A stretch of 64,000 bases of DNA from Chloranthus sessilifolius (GCA_021018995.1 CM037588.1:34779000-34842999), one strand, 5' to 3'; shown: positions 33,751 through 45,023, numbered from the stretch's first letter. Notes: a model not told the origin generated them from the letters alone. Numbers and translations: made by a program.

Positions 33751-34800
33751 GGTTGTGGCACCACAAGCCCTCTTTTTTTGGGAAAGAATTCTTTGATTTT
33801 GGCTTTTTCCTTTTCTTTTTTTATCTTTGAAAAAAAGAATTTTCCCTCTTTGATTCCTACGGTGCTTTTTGGAGCCTTAGGAAAACTCCCTTTTCGGGTG
33901 GCTTTCACCCCCAATGTTTCCCCACGGTGGGATCCCGATACACTTTGGAAGAAACAAAGGAAATCCTTTGTTCTATGTCAAGGCATGGAAATCCACGCGA
34001 CGACCCAATCCCTCGAAAGAATCAATAAGAGGGTGACCTCTTTCGACCGGCGAGGGCATTTTGGGTGTCCTAGAGTGTGGGAATTATCGAGAGTATAAAT
34101 ACTACTAAGCGGGAAATTTGGGAAAGGTGAAAAAGGCCCCAAATTCAGGTTGCTCAGCTAGAATAAGCTAAGTGTGCATATTATGTATGTAGGGCTTTAA
34201 AATTCAGAATTTGGGTTTTGCGTACATATTATGTACACAAGGAAAAAATTTAGAATTTTTAGCTTAGCGTATGTAATGTGTACGCAAGGTTATTTTCTGG
34301 AGATTTTGGCTCAATGTGCGTAATATGTACGCGAGGCTAAAATTTATATAGTATATATATATTTTTTCAGCAGCAGCAGACCCGAGTTGGGCTTCTGACT
34401 TGGCTCTTCTAGAAGCGATGCTTCCGGGGACTATTTTTCTTTATTTCTCGGGTCCCTCCTTACCGCTCCTAAAGGATAAAAGGCCGATTTGGTTTTGCTA
34501 ATGTGCTCCCCCAAGGGTTTAAGGCTAAGTAACAAGATCGGTCACCCATCCGATACACCTCTGCCACGAATGCCTTCTCAGATACTGGATGGGGTGGTTC
34601 TCTTTTAGATCATCAACACTATGGTTGTCACTCTACTTGGAACCGGGACGGGTATATCGCTGCTTAAAAATTCCCCCCCTTTGTAAAATCTAGCCACGAA
34701 AATAATTTGATTAAGTCCCCTCTTGATTCAATTTTAAATTCAAATTTTAAGGAAAGTTTTCTTTAAGTTCAAAAATGGGTGGTGAGGGTCCCGTGCCGCC
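33751..34800 (-). other. B3 leader, distal part
   Basis: Reverse complement of the B1 leader (about 17,100-18,090). It includes the 'ccccggaagcat' phrase and four degenerate palindromes of the GCGTACATA/TATGTACGC type at about 34,167-34,198, 34,217-34,242, 34,260-34,289 and 34,309-34,338, some 415-590 bp before the gag ATG. It is interrupted at 34,800 by the solo LTR. Confidence 0.7.
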
Positions 34801-35429
34801 TATTAATCTCTGAACAGTACCACTTTTCACCCCTTAACCTGGCCCTTGAGGACCTCTGAGCATGCTAATAATGAGTTTTAACTGTGTTTGTGTAAATAAC
34901 AGGAAAATTATAGCCTAATGTTGCAATCCTTTAGTTTTAAGCCAAGAAGAAGGAATTTTTAGCTAATCTGTGGAGCTGATGGAATTAAATTAATTGCACC
35001 ATGGTGGTTCACACTATTAGGACAATTTTGGCATGCTTTGGGACCTTTGGAGGCCTACTGAGAGAGGGAGATAGAAATCAGAATTATAGAGCCACTACTG
35101 CAACCTTCATAACCTGCTGCATACCTGAGCCCCCACATGATACATCAAGCCTATCAAGCTGTTGTAGACAGCTGGGCATGCAAACTGCAACTACAGCACC
35201 CCATTCCCAAGCAGCTGCTGCATCTTACACTCAAGGGCACACCACATTCAGATAGTGGAGAGCCAAGCTATAGAACTGAAGAATTAAAGCATTCCAGCAG
35301 CTGCAATACTGAAGTCTTAAACAACATATATATATGTTGTCTAGCTACTGAGATTGAGGCCCACATGATGAAGGCTTGGAGCAAGAACAACACCTTAAAT
35401 CTATTGTGCAAGCCATCAAAGTAACTGTA

Positions 35430-36010
35430 TACACTCGAGCAGTTTGCACTTGAGGGTAGGAAGCCCACTACTGGAGCTCCACTCACATGTCAAGCAGCCT
35501 ACACTTGAACCTGTCGAGCCCCACAAGCCTACAGCCTAAAACTGAAAGAGAACTCGTGAGGATTTGGAGTGGTTTCTTTGAACATCATGAGCTTGCAAGA
35601 GAGCCTATTGAGTAGCTTAAATGCTGCTAATTCATTCTACTCGCGTAGATCTCACGCACTTTAAACACAGATAGATCCACGCGAGTTGAATGACATGAAG
35701 AATAATCCTCACGAGCTACATTTATCCACTCGCATGGTTCACATTTGATCCTTGCGAGCCTGGAATTAAGCCTGGCAAGCCACAGAATCTGCTGAGTTGA
35801 TCCTCGCGAGCCTTAGAGATGCACACATTGATCCTCACGAGCTGCATTTCAGCTTAGCGAGCAGCAAAAGAACCCTACATTTGATCTGTGTGAGCTGCAA
35901 TGTAGCCTAGTGAGATCTTCACGAGTCCTTCACTTGAACCTGGTGAGTGCGCATTTGAGCCCAACGAGATCTACGCGAGATGCAACTTTTGAAGAATCAT
36001 CTGCGCAAGG
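35430..36010 (+). repeat. U3 motif cluster of solo LTR (CGCGAG type)
   Basis: Irregular copies of 'ctcgcgag', 'cacgagct' and 'cctgcgagcc'-like motifs, often as 'gatcctcgcgagcc' or 'gatctacgcgag'. It ends about 200 bp upstream of TATATATA at 36,206. It is in the same position as the clusters in the other Athila-type LTRs but has a different core. Confidence 0.65.
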
Positions 36011-36205
36011 CACAAGTTCTAGCAACCTATTTCAGTATTCAGGGATATTTAGGATATTTCACTACTTCTAGGGCACACATCCCAATGTGATTTGCTGTCC
36101 CACACATCCCAATGCAACTACTTGGCCACAAATGAGCCACAATAGCAGCTCCAAACATTTTTATTTTTGATTGACTGCAAGCTTGAAATGCTGTTATGGA
36201 TTGTC

Positions 36206-36213
36206 TATATATA
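36206..36213 (+). promoter_or_regulatory. Putative TATA box of solo LTR
   Basis: TATATATA lies 200 bp after the motif cluster and 435 bp before the first hairpin. A telo-box TAGGGTTT is at 36,286-36,293. Confidence 0.5.
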
Positions 36214-36640
36214 GTAATTTTCTATTGTGTATTACTATCTAGAATAGCTGGATCACTCTAGTATTTTTCTAGAGTTAGGGTTTAGTTTCCCTTTCTTTTT
36301 CCTTCTCTTTTTGCCGTAGCACAACAACAATGCTGGGCTAAGTTCTTTGTAGCAACTTTGTATTTTTCTAGTTTTGTAATGGGTTTTGTATAAGCATAGA
36401 GTGAGCAGTTTTGGGTTTTTGCATAGGCTGCTGTCTTGAGGGCAACCATTGTAAGTTCTCTTTATTCAATAGAATGCCATTTTTAATGTCCATTTGATCT
36501 GTATTTTTCTGTGCTTTTTACATAGATTTATATAGATTTAATGCTCCCATGATTGCTTGAGCTTGTAGCCCTGCAACCATGGCGGCAACAGTAGTTTTAC
36601 TGTTCTATCCTTAATCTCTATGATTGGATTAACCCTTGGG

Positions 36641-37067
36641 ATAGCCTGTGACCATTCAAGATGGCAGGGTATAGCCCTAAGGCTGGTCCAGACTACAGAG
36701 TTGAGATGGATTCTTTTTCCTTGCCTTTTTGCTTGTAGCCAAAGGGGGAAGAACTGCAGATCCAACTTCTCCTTTATTTTACAAGATCATTTCAATAAAT
36801 AGATCTAGGAACTTCTTGAGATTGCAAACTTGAGAGCTTGGTCATTGCAGGCCTTTTTGTAACAATGACCAGCTGAATCTAAGACCCCATTAAATATGTG
36901 ATTTCTTGTGGTTCTCACTTGATTTTCATTGACTGTTTGTCCCTATGGATGCATGAGCTTGTAGCCTTGCAAACATAGTGTCTACAATGGTTTTCTTGTT
37001 CTGATTTAATCTATTGCTTGGATGAAGTCTCTGGAATAATTTGTGACCATTCAAGTGGACAGATTAT
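36641..37067 (+). promoter_or_regulatory. Two conserved leader hairpins, solo LTR
   Basis: Copy 1: ATAGCCTGT (36,641-36,649) with GCAGGGTAT (36,664-36,672), one mismatch. Copy 2: ATAATTTGT (37,036-37,044) with ACAGATTAT (37,059-37,067), full pairing with one G-U. Each sits between GCTTGTAGCC boxes (about 36,558, 36,730, 36,957, 37,128). The ~200 bp block is thus duplicated in tandem. Confidence 0.65.
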
Positions 37068-37616
37068 AACCCTAAGATTAGTTCATGCCTTTGGGTTAGA
37101 GTTAGATTATTCTACCTTGTAGACGTGCTTGTAGCCATCTAAAGGAGTGCTGCAGATCTAGTTCTTGATCTGAGTTGCAATGCTGACTTAACCTTAGCTG
37201 CCTACTTCTCATCATTTTTTATTTTATTTTCTCACTCCATCATCATCCTTCTTTTCCCCTTTCTTTAGCTGTAGTTTATTTCTATTTTTAGGTTAGTTTA
37301 GTTTTGTGACACCTAAATACCTTCTCTTTACCTTACTTTCTAGTGTATGTTTAGGGTTGCCAGGTCTGTTGCCAGATATGGAGTTTACTATATAACCCTT
37401 GAGGTTTCAGATCATCACTCTCCCTGGGACAAACTCTTACTTTCAAAACTTGCTACAACAGGCCCTGAATTCTTGCAGGACCGTGATTTGGTTTTGTGCT
37501 GTGTTCATTCCCCATTTTATTTTATTTAGATTTTTTTTTGTTTTTTTGTTTTCTTTATTTTCCTCATTATTTCCCTCATTTTTATAATAAAAAGAAACAG
37601 AAAAAACTTTTCAACA

Positions 37617-38007
37617 CCACCTCTACGGTTCGGCATCCATTGTTGGAATATGTCAAACCTAAGACAAGACCAGTCATGTGACTAGGCGAAAAAATGCAAA
37701 AGCATCAAGTAGGCCCGCCAAATGACTAAGGCTGTAGATGACAAAAAATGAAGCTAAGTTACCAAGTAACCCACCAAATGACTAAGGTGAGGAAATATGG
37801 AATCATAAATACTCAAATAGGCCAGCCAAATGGGTAAGGCGAGTAAAGATGGAATCATAGAGGTAAGTGAAAATGTGGAATCGTAGGGGTAAGTATAAAA
37901 AATGCAAAATCGTAGGGGTGCATAAGGAAAATAAGCAAAAAGTTAGCAAAAAGAAAAACACATGCAAAAAAGAGGGCAAAACTTCAAGGAGAAGCTCTAC
38001 AAGCTTA
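37617..38007 (-). other. B3 leader, proximal part
   Basis: Non-coding. It contains three reverse-orientation units of the 69-bp type leader repeat at about 37,670-37,860 ('ggcccgccaaatgactaagg'). It joins the distal leader once the solo LTR is removed. Confidence 0.7.
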
Positions 38008-38025
38008 TCCCCAGTGGAGTCACCA
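38008..38025 (-). other. B3 primer binding site (tRNA-Arg)
   Basis: On the minus strand TGGTGACTCCACTGGGGA, a two-mismatch relative of the tRNA-Arg(ACG) PBS. Two bases separate it from the LTR. Confidence 0.75.
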
Positions 38026-38027
38026 TC

Positions 38028-39442
38028 TGTGAAACTGTGGGCTTTCACGAGTCCATCAGACGACGCGCTCTCCTAAAAAGGATGGAGTCGCTACCTGGAG
38101 CTTTTGGTATCTCAGGATACCTAAAAATCAATATTATTTGCACCAAAGTGCCAAATATAACTCTGTATCATCGGTCAATGCCAAAGGCTCTTGAGTAGGG
38201 GGCTTCGGTTATCAATTGGGAACCCAATCTACCTGCTCGTAAGTGATCTCTTATATGACCAATTATAACAAAAATAAAAAATAAAAATGAGCGACACTCC
38301 CCCTTGCGTGAAGGCACTCCGATTCTATTGAGCCCTCTTCGTACCTGCTGAAATTTGGGTGGCGTAATAGCTCAATTCTAGGATAGAGGGAAAGCAAAAG
38401 AAGGTAGAGGAATAGTGGGGAGAGCAGGAGCTATCGGTCCCTTGTAGCACCACTGTGAAACTTTGCGTGAGTGTGCTTCCACTGAGCTTCCGATAGCAAA
38501 TGGGTTGAGGAATGGGTCTTGAACTCTAAGGCTTGGGAGTTAGGAGGTAGGGAAGATAGGCTAAGGCCTTGTTCTTGCTAAATCTAAGGATTCTATGATG
38601 GAAGATGGATTGTAAAGGAGGAGCCTAGGTTCTGGAATTTTGGAGGATTGATGCTTGAAAGTGGAGAGGAAAATCTCTATGGCTTTTTCTCTTTTAGAAA
38701 AAGGTCCTAATCAAGGGCGGGGGGAGGGGGGGGGGGAAGCCTCTCTATTTATAGATTTTGAGTGGATTAGAGAGTCAGTTAAGAGCTAAGTGGGTTACCA
38801 ATTAGGTAATGGGCCATCTAAGATTTTTAAGGGTTTTGGGAGCTTGGATAGGTGGGAATTGGGCTTTAGTGGTAGATGATAGGGTGAGGGTTTTAGGTGT
38901 CAAAAAGGTTATAGTTTAGTCTAGTAAGGGTATTAGGGTCCTAAAGAAACCCACTTCAAACTTTGGGGTGGTCAAAATGTCAAACCCCAAAGATGATTTT
39001 TGGACATTTTCCTAAAAAATAAAATTTTTAAGCCTTGCGTACATATTATGTACGCTAGGCTTAGGAACAGTGTTTCTTGAGAAAATAGGCAAGTCTAGAG
39101 CCCACAGCTGAAGCTTGAAGCCAACTTTGGCCTTGCGTACATATTATGTACGCAAGGTAAATTTTTGCATAGAAATGGGCCTTACCTATATATTATGTAC
39201 GCAAGGCAACTTTGGCCTTGCGTACATAATATATAGGTAAGGCCCATTTCAATGCAAAAATAAAGCAGGCTTGCACTTTTCACCCGGGGCACATCCATTA
39301 AGGGTCCATGGGATTCATTTGTGGCTTTTATGGGTCTGGTTGGCTCTTCTAAGGGGTTCGAAACATACTTTCAGAAGCTCGGGAATATGCCCTTCTTGTA
39401 GTACGTGTTTGTTGAGCCTTGGGACAAATTTGAGTGTCTACA
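38028..39442 (-). repeat. B3 5' LTR (Tat-type, 1,415 bp, reverse)
   Basis: Reverse complement starts TGTAGACACTCAAATTTG at 39,442 and ends with CA next to the PBS. A good TATA box (TATAAATA on the minus strand, 38,746-38,753) lies ~280 bp downstream of a palindrome cluster at 39,031-39,262. The flank after the LTR start is TTGAG. Confidence 0.8.
39031..39262 (-). repeat. U3 palindrome cluster of B3 LTR
   Basis: Palindromes with arms GCGTACATA/TATGTACGC occur at 39,031-39,062 and 39,131-39,157 (the latter has perfect 13-bp arms around a single T). Then a 47-bp inverted repeat, 39,161-39,207 and 39,215-39,261, has one mismatch and a 7-nt spacer, and its arms themselves contain the palindrome type. 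Confidence 0.9.
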
Positions 39443-40090
39443 TTGAGATAACATTGAACTTGAATTTGAACTAGCATTTGAATTAAAACTTGAACTTGAC
39501 TTAAACTGTGCTTGAACATGAATCCATGTTTGAACTAGAACTCATGCTAAAACTTGAGATTAAACTGGAATGCATGCTTGAACTAGAATTCATGTTTGAA
39601 ATTAGGATTTGTGCTTGAAATGTATGCTTGAACTAGAACATGAACTTTAACTTGAATACATGCTTGAATTAGAAATTGAACATGAAATCGTGCTTGAACT
39701 AGAACTAGAACTCGATCTTGAACTTGTACTTGAAACTAGAACTTGAAATTTAACATAAAGACGTACTTGAATTTGAACTCGAACTCGAACTCGAATACTT
39801 GAAATTCTTGAATACTTGAAAAACTTGAATACTTGAATACTTGAATACTTGAATACTTGAATCTTGAACCCGAAATGGGTACTCGAATACTTGAATCTTG
39901 AACCCGAAATGGGTACTTGAATACTTGAACCTTGAACCCGGCATGGGAACTTGAACTTGAACTTCTAAAAAGAAGTATACTTGAACACGAATATTGGAAT
40001 CCTTAATTTGATGAAGGGTGAACATTAAATACTTGATAATGAATCCTGAATTCTTGAATGTGAAAAGAGATACTATCTTGAACTTGAAAA
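39443..40090. repeat. TTGAACTTGAA-type minisatellite
   Basis: Long irregular tandem array built on TTGAAC, TTGAAT and ACTTGAA words, with a more regular part at about 39,776-39,960 (TACTTGAA repeated; a ~45 bp unit with 'cttgaacccgaaatgggtac' repeated twice). Open frames here are low-complexity artefacts. It forms the target flank of the B3 LTR. Confidence 0.85.
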
Positions 40091-40290
40091 CCTCCCATAG
40101 CTTATCACTGTTCTCAAGAACAGGCTCGTATGAGCACCTTGTACTTGAAAGGATCTTGAAATGTCAGCTAAGGATCGGGTCTAGTTAGACCAACAGGGTC
40201 ATTGATCCTTGCCTTGAATGGCTAAAGGACGGAGAGTGTTGGCCTATGTTCACGCAAACATTGGCATCTTAAATCTTGGACCATGGTTGG

Positions 40291-41396
40291 TGTTTTAGTA
40301 TCGACACCAATTAATTAAAACATACTAATAATCAAGGGATAATTACAATAAGAATAATCCATAGATAATCACAATAACCAAAATTTATACTTAAGCATCT
40401 CCGAAACCCTTTTAAAGAAATATGTAAATATTTCACTTGTTAATGTTACATTTGTAAATCCTTCTGAATAATGATGTAGCAGTAATTTGTAGATCAATAT
40501 CTCCATGCTTTTGATGTAATCTCATTATTTCCTGCTTAGTTGTAAATTTTTATTCTTTAATGGATGGCTACTTCATGTTGATTAGAGTATGCTTATGATA
40601 ACTGCGCTTAGAATTTATGTTAAATGATAGCTTGATCTTTCTTTGTTATACTTAGTTATACTATCCCAACTACTAGAAACCCCACTTTCACTTACACTTA
40701 TGGAATGTTTTATAACGCTTGTACTAGAAATCTATTATAACGCTAACTAAGACTTTGTTGAGCTTCATCGCTTACGGTTGTTTCATGACCTAAAAATTTC
40801 AGAGGCTAGTCAGCAGCCACTTAACAAGGGTTAGAGGAGCTAGACAAGGAAGGATCTAGCAGCGATAATCGAGCTGAAAGTTTAAAGCTCATTTTGTCTA
40901 TAGAGCTACTAGCACCTCCACTCAACTTTTGATAGGATCTTTCCTTTATTTTGGTTTTGTCTAGTTTCTGTTTAAGTCCATTACATTTGAAATAGTTGTT
41001 ATAATTTTGTAATTGGGCTTGTATAAACATCAACTTTTTAAAGTTTTACTTTTGTGGAAAAAGTCTTTTATAGTTGTTTAAATTATATTCCTTACTCGTT
41101 GAAACTTGTTACGATTAAGTCGTAAGCTCGAACATGCTCGATCAGGTTAACGAAAATGGGAGGTTAAACCGATAGTGTTTAACTAATGTTTTCGCAAAAC
41201 TACTTTAATAAATGAAATTAATAATTTTAAATTTTAAGTGTTTCCCGAGATATTTAGAAAAAAAATATGTGGCAATTTACACAAAAACTAATGGGAAATG
41301 ACTTAAGAACTTGAAATGCCTGAACATGAATATGAGGCGTGCCCATCGTGCTCCCGCATAGCCGCTCGGGAAAAGGAGACACGGGGACGCGACACA
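40291..41396 (+). repeat. Probable 5' LTR of element C
   Basis: The right boundary ...GACACA at 41,396 lies seven bases before an initiator-Met-type PBS. The left boundary is uncertain: TGTTTTAGTA at 40,291 is a candidate because it starts TG, but no second LTR was found for comparison. No coding content is seen. Confidence 0.45.
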
Positions 41397-41403
41397 CTGT
41401 GGT

Positions 41404-41416
41404 TGGTATCAAAGCA
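41404..41416 (+). other. Element C primer binding site (tRNA-iMet)
   Basis: TGGTATCAAAGCA resembles TGGTATCAGAGC, the standard initiator tRNA-Met primer site of plant chromoviruses and many Copia elements. It fits the Ty3/gypsy gag-pol that follows. Confidence 0.7.
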
Positions 41417-41807
41417 TAAAGATTATAAATCTTCTCACTTGATTTCTGAATCCGTTTTTCAAAGATTTGAGCTTTAGAAAATTTCTATTGATTTACTTGA
41501 ATTTGGATAGTGTTCAAAGAATTTTGGAAAATTGCACATGGCACAATGGGGATATTTTGTTATTTCTTAAAAGTTCTTGAACCTAGTCTGACTGATACCT
41601 CTGACTACAACCCGTTACGACTGGAACTGGCTGATGGACATTTCTTTGAAAGGTTTGGTGAAGCACTACAACATGAACTAAATTAATATACGTAATAGTA
41701 TATGTGATTGATTGTTATGCATAACTTATTTAAAAAGAAAAACTAAGACACTTCTCATAGATAATATTTCTTCCTTAAACTCTTATGTGTTCTACTTATC
41801 CCTTAGA

Positions 41808-42750
41808 ATGGTGAGCACTAGAAGAATTTGACAACCACCTTCTCTTGAACCATCTACTCAAGAGAATAATAGCGATGAGGATGCTCCTGAACCTTGGGCC
41901 GATTTGTATCGGCACATGGAGCGAATGATAGCAGCGATGGCTACAAATCCAGACCGAGGACTCAATGGTGGAACGATTTCAGCAAATGAAGCCACTGACA
42001 TTCATGAGGACTTGTGAACCGATAACAACCGAAAGTTGGTTTAAAAGAGTTGAACGATTGCTAACGGTTCTAAGATGCCCTGACCGTGAAAGGGTCGAAC
42101 TAGAGACTTTTCTTTTTGAGGGGGAAGCTAGAATCTTGTGGGCGACGACTATGGAGGGAATCCCAGCAGATAAATTCCCTATCCTGTGGCCGCAATTCAT
42201 GAGCTTGTTCCATCAAGCTTACTTGAACAAAGCACAATGCAAGAAGGGGACTGAATTCCTCGAACTAGAGCAAGGAGCTTTGGACATCAGGCAGTATAGC
42301 GTCTACTTTAACTCACTCGCCCGTTATGCGACCCGACTGGTGCAGGACCAGGAAAGGAAGGCGAGGAGATTTGAAAGACGATTGAAAGCTAGCATCCGAC
42401 ACTTTGTGTGTCCTTACCAGTTATATACCTATGCGACAGTGCTTGAGAAGGCTCTTCTGATCGAGGCTGAGAACGTTGAGCTCCTCGTGAGCGGTGAGGT
42501 GAGGAATCCGAACCGAAAGGTCCAAACAATAAAAACTCGACCTAACCCCCAACCTAGAAAGGAAGAGGAACCCAAAGAGAAAAGAACGAAAGTTGAGGGT
42601 AGTAACCCCTATAGAAAAATTGAAACCCGTGGTAGGACCCTAAAAGCATTGTGGGAAAGCTGGCCATACTGCGACAACTTGTCATATGGCATTAGGCACT
42701 TGCTTCAGTTGTGAGCAGAAGGGACACATGATGAGGGATTGTTCGACTCG
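41808..42750 (+). pseudogene. Element C gag
   Basis: Likely original start ATG at 41,808 (MVSTRRI), with TGA at 41,829 soon after. The main block 41,965-42,714 has VERFQQMKPLTF, ESWFKRVERLLTVLRCPD, EARILWATTMEGIP and LYTYATVLEKALLIEAE, the retrotransposon gag fold. The zinc knuckle C-F-S-C-E-Q-K-G-H-M-M-R-D-C (CX2CX4HX4C) is intact in an overlapping frame at about 42,700-42,745, so one frameshift separates them. Confidence 0.85.
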
Positions 42751-44600
42751 TCAAGTGAAGCAGGAGATAGCTGGAGGGAAGAAACCAGTGACTCCAGGAC
42801 GAGTCTATGCTCTGACCAAAGAAGAGGCGAAAGCATCCTCTGTCATCATCATAGGTATGATGTTTGTTTCCCAGTAGTTAGCTCAAGTTCTGATAGACGT
42901 TGCATTGTCTCATTCATTCATATCGCCATCTTTTGCTAGTAAAATAAAGATAGAACTTGTGAAACTAGCTAAAAAATGGTATGTGATTACCCCTTCTAGT
43001 GAACAAGTTAAGACTCAAACTGTGTACCTGTCGTGTACCCTAGATATTAGGGATCACTCCCTTGAAGCCGATCTCCTTTTGTTGAAAATGGGAGACTTTG
43101 ACGTCATCCTTGGAATGAATTGGTTTTCATTCCATCATGCCTATCTGAATTGTCACGATAAGACTTGGACATTAAGAATCCCTGGTCGACCTGAAATGTT
43201 CTTGTCATTGATTCAAGAACCTTCATCTTTACAAAATGTATTTGTCGCTTCTAATCTCGTACAAAAGGAAACCAAACTCACCCTCGATAGAGTCGCTCTA
43301 ATTAGAGACTTTCCATACATGTTCCTGGAAGAGTTATCTGGCTAACCACCATCCCGAGAAATTGAGTTATGAATCGACTTGATACCCGAAACAAACCCCG
43401 TGTCTCAACCACCTCATTGAATGGCACCGAAGAAGATAGATGAGTTGAAATAGCAGCTACAAGAACTTGAAGAAAAGCGGTATATTAGACAGAGTTTCTC
43501 ACCCTAGGGAGCTCCAGTTTTGGTCGTCAAAAAGAAAGATGGTACTCTATGATTATGTATAGATTATCGTAAACTGAACCAAGTAATGATAAAGAAAAAT
43601 ACCCTTTGCCTAGGATTGACGACCTCTTCGGTCAACTGTAAGCCGCTCCAGTCTTTTCCAAAATTGACTTGCGTACCGACTATTATCAGCTACGAGCTCG
43701 TGAAGAAGACATTTCCAAGACTGCCTTTAGAACCCGATACGGTCATTACGAGTTTACTGTTATGCCTTTTGGTTTGACGAATGCCCTGACTGCATTTATG
43801 GACATGATGAATCAATTTTTCGATCCTGACCTTGAAAAGTTCACCGTGGTCTTCATTGACGACATCTTAATATACTCAGCGAACCTAGAAGAACATGTGA
43901 GACACCTGAGGATTACCCTTATGACTCTTCAAGAGCAGCAGTTATATGCGAAGTTCTCAAAATGCGAGTTCTGGTTGACGAAAGTTACCTTCTTAGGATA
44001 TGTAGTGTCCAGAGGTGAAGTTTTCGTTGATCTCGCTAAGATTGAAGCAGTGATGAGTTGGAAGAGAGTGAACAGTGTGACTGAGGTATATGGTTTCCTC
44101 AGACTGGCGAGATATTACCATTGGTTCGTGGAAGGGTTCTCTAAGTTTGCAAAATCACTCACGGAACTGACTACGAAGAAGACAAATTTTGAATGGACCC
44201 CTGTTCGCAAACATAGTTTTCAAGAGCTGAAGAAGCGATTGACTGCTGCACCAATCTTGACTCTTCCTTTAGTAAGTGATGGTTATGAAGTCTACTATGA
44301 TGCATCCCATCTGGGATTAGGATGAGTGTTGATGTAAGAGGGAAAACTGATTGCTTATGCATCATGACAACTGAAGGGCCATGAGAGGAACTATCGAATG
44401 CACGATTTAGAATTGGCGGCACTCGTGTTTGCCTTAAAGATATGGTGACACTACCTGTATGGTGAGAAATTGTTCATCTTTATCGACCATAAGAGTTTGA
44501 AATACCTCTTTACTTAGAAAGAGTTGAACTTACGGCAGAGATGCTGGATCGAAATCCTAAAAGGATTTCGATTGTGTGATACTATATAACGAAGGGAAAG
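42751..44600 (+). pseudogene. Element C protease, RT and RNase H
   Basis: The protease region at about 42,880-43,150 reads LIDVALSHSFIS, so the usual D-S-G-A active-site motif is damaged, with LGMNWFSFHHAYLNC following. RT has LCIDYRKLNQ near 43,555, [12 protein letters not shown], and FIDDILIYS (catalytic Asp pair intact) in the 43,669-44,325 block. The connection reads [20 protein letters not shown]. RNase H has [11 protein letters not shown] and, after stops, KLFIFIDHKSLKYLF. Stops and frameshifts are frequent at 43,345-43,670 and 44,325-44,580. Confidence 0.85.
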
Positions 44601-45023
44601 TAAATCTAGTGGTCGATGCCCTAAGCAGGAAAGCTAAGCATGTTTCCACATTTGTTCATCTGTCTTGTAGTGTGACACAACTAAATGGTACTGTTCTGAA
44701 GTTGGTAGTAGCTAGCTTGAAGTTGAAGCCTTTGATCAAGAATAAAGTGATTGAAGTGCAGTGCTCAAATCGTTAGTTGGAGGCCTACCGAACGAAGGTG
44801 AATAATGGCCCACTACCTGAATTTTTTATTTCTTTCGACAGAGCCCTATGCTTTCGAAGGATATTGTGTGTTTCAGATGATGAGAAATTCAAGAAGGAAA
44901 TCTTGACAGAAGCACACCATTCGAAGTACGCCATTCACCAAAGAGGTACAAAGATGTACCATGACTTGGAACGAAACTACTGGCGGTCCGAAATGAAGAA
45001 GGATGTTGCCGACCGGCTAATAG
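44600..45023 (+). pseudogene. Element C integrase N-terminus
   Basis: The block at 44,777-45,023 contains KKEILTEAHHSKYAIHQRGTKMYHDLERNYWRSEMKKDVAD, the HHCC zinc-region lead-in typical of chromovirus integrases. The two Cys of the HHCC motif and the whole catalytic core are lost where unrelated AT-rich DNA begins. Confidence 0.8.

Larger units (their letters stand above)
34801..37616 (+). mobile_element. Athila-type solo LTR (~2,816 bp)
   Basis: A single LTR with no adjacent PBS, PPT or internal sequence. The start TATTAATCTCTGAACAGTAC aligns with TGTTAAGACCTGAAAAGTAC of E3, with TG mutated to TA; it ends TTTTCAACA. Flanks CCGCC (34,796-34,800) and CCACC (37,617-37,621) are a target duplication with one change. 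Removing it restores a continuous Tat leader, as judged from B1 at 17,100. It contains a motif cluster (35,430-36,010), a TATA box (36,206) and two copies of the hairpin block. Confidence 0.85.
41404..45023 (+). mobile_element. Chromovirus-like Ty3/gypsy element C (truncated)
   Basis: PBS, gag with zinc knuckle, protease, RT, RNase H and the N-terminal integrase zinc region, cut at about 45,023. The domain style resembles plant Del/Tekay chromoviruses. There is no integrase core, chromodomain or 3' LTR. Confidence 0.75.

Noticed and set aside
39750..40025. Minus-strand Ser-rich frame in the minisatellite
   Set aside because: Pure tandem-repeat translation with no conserved domain; an artefact of the TTGAA array.
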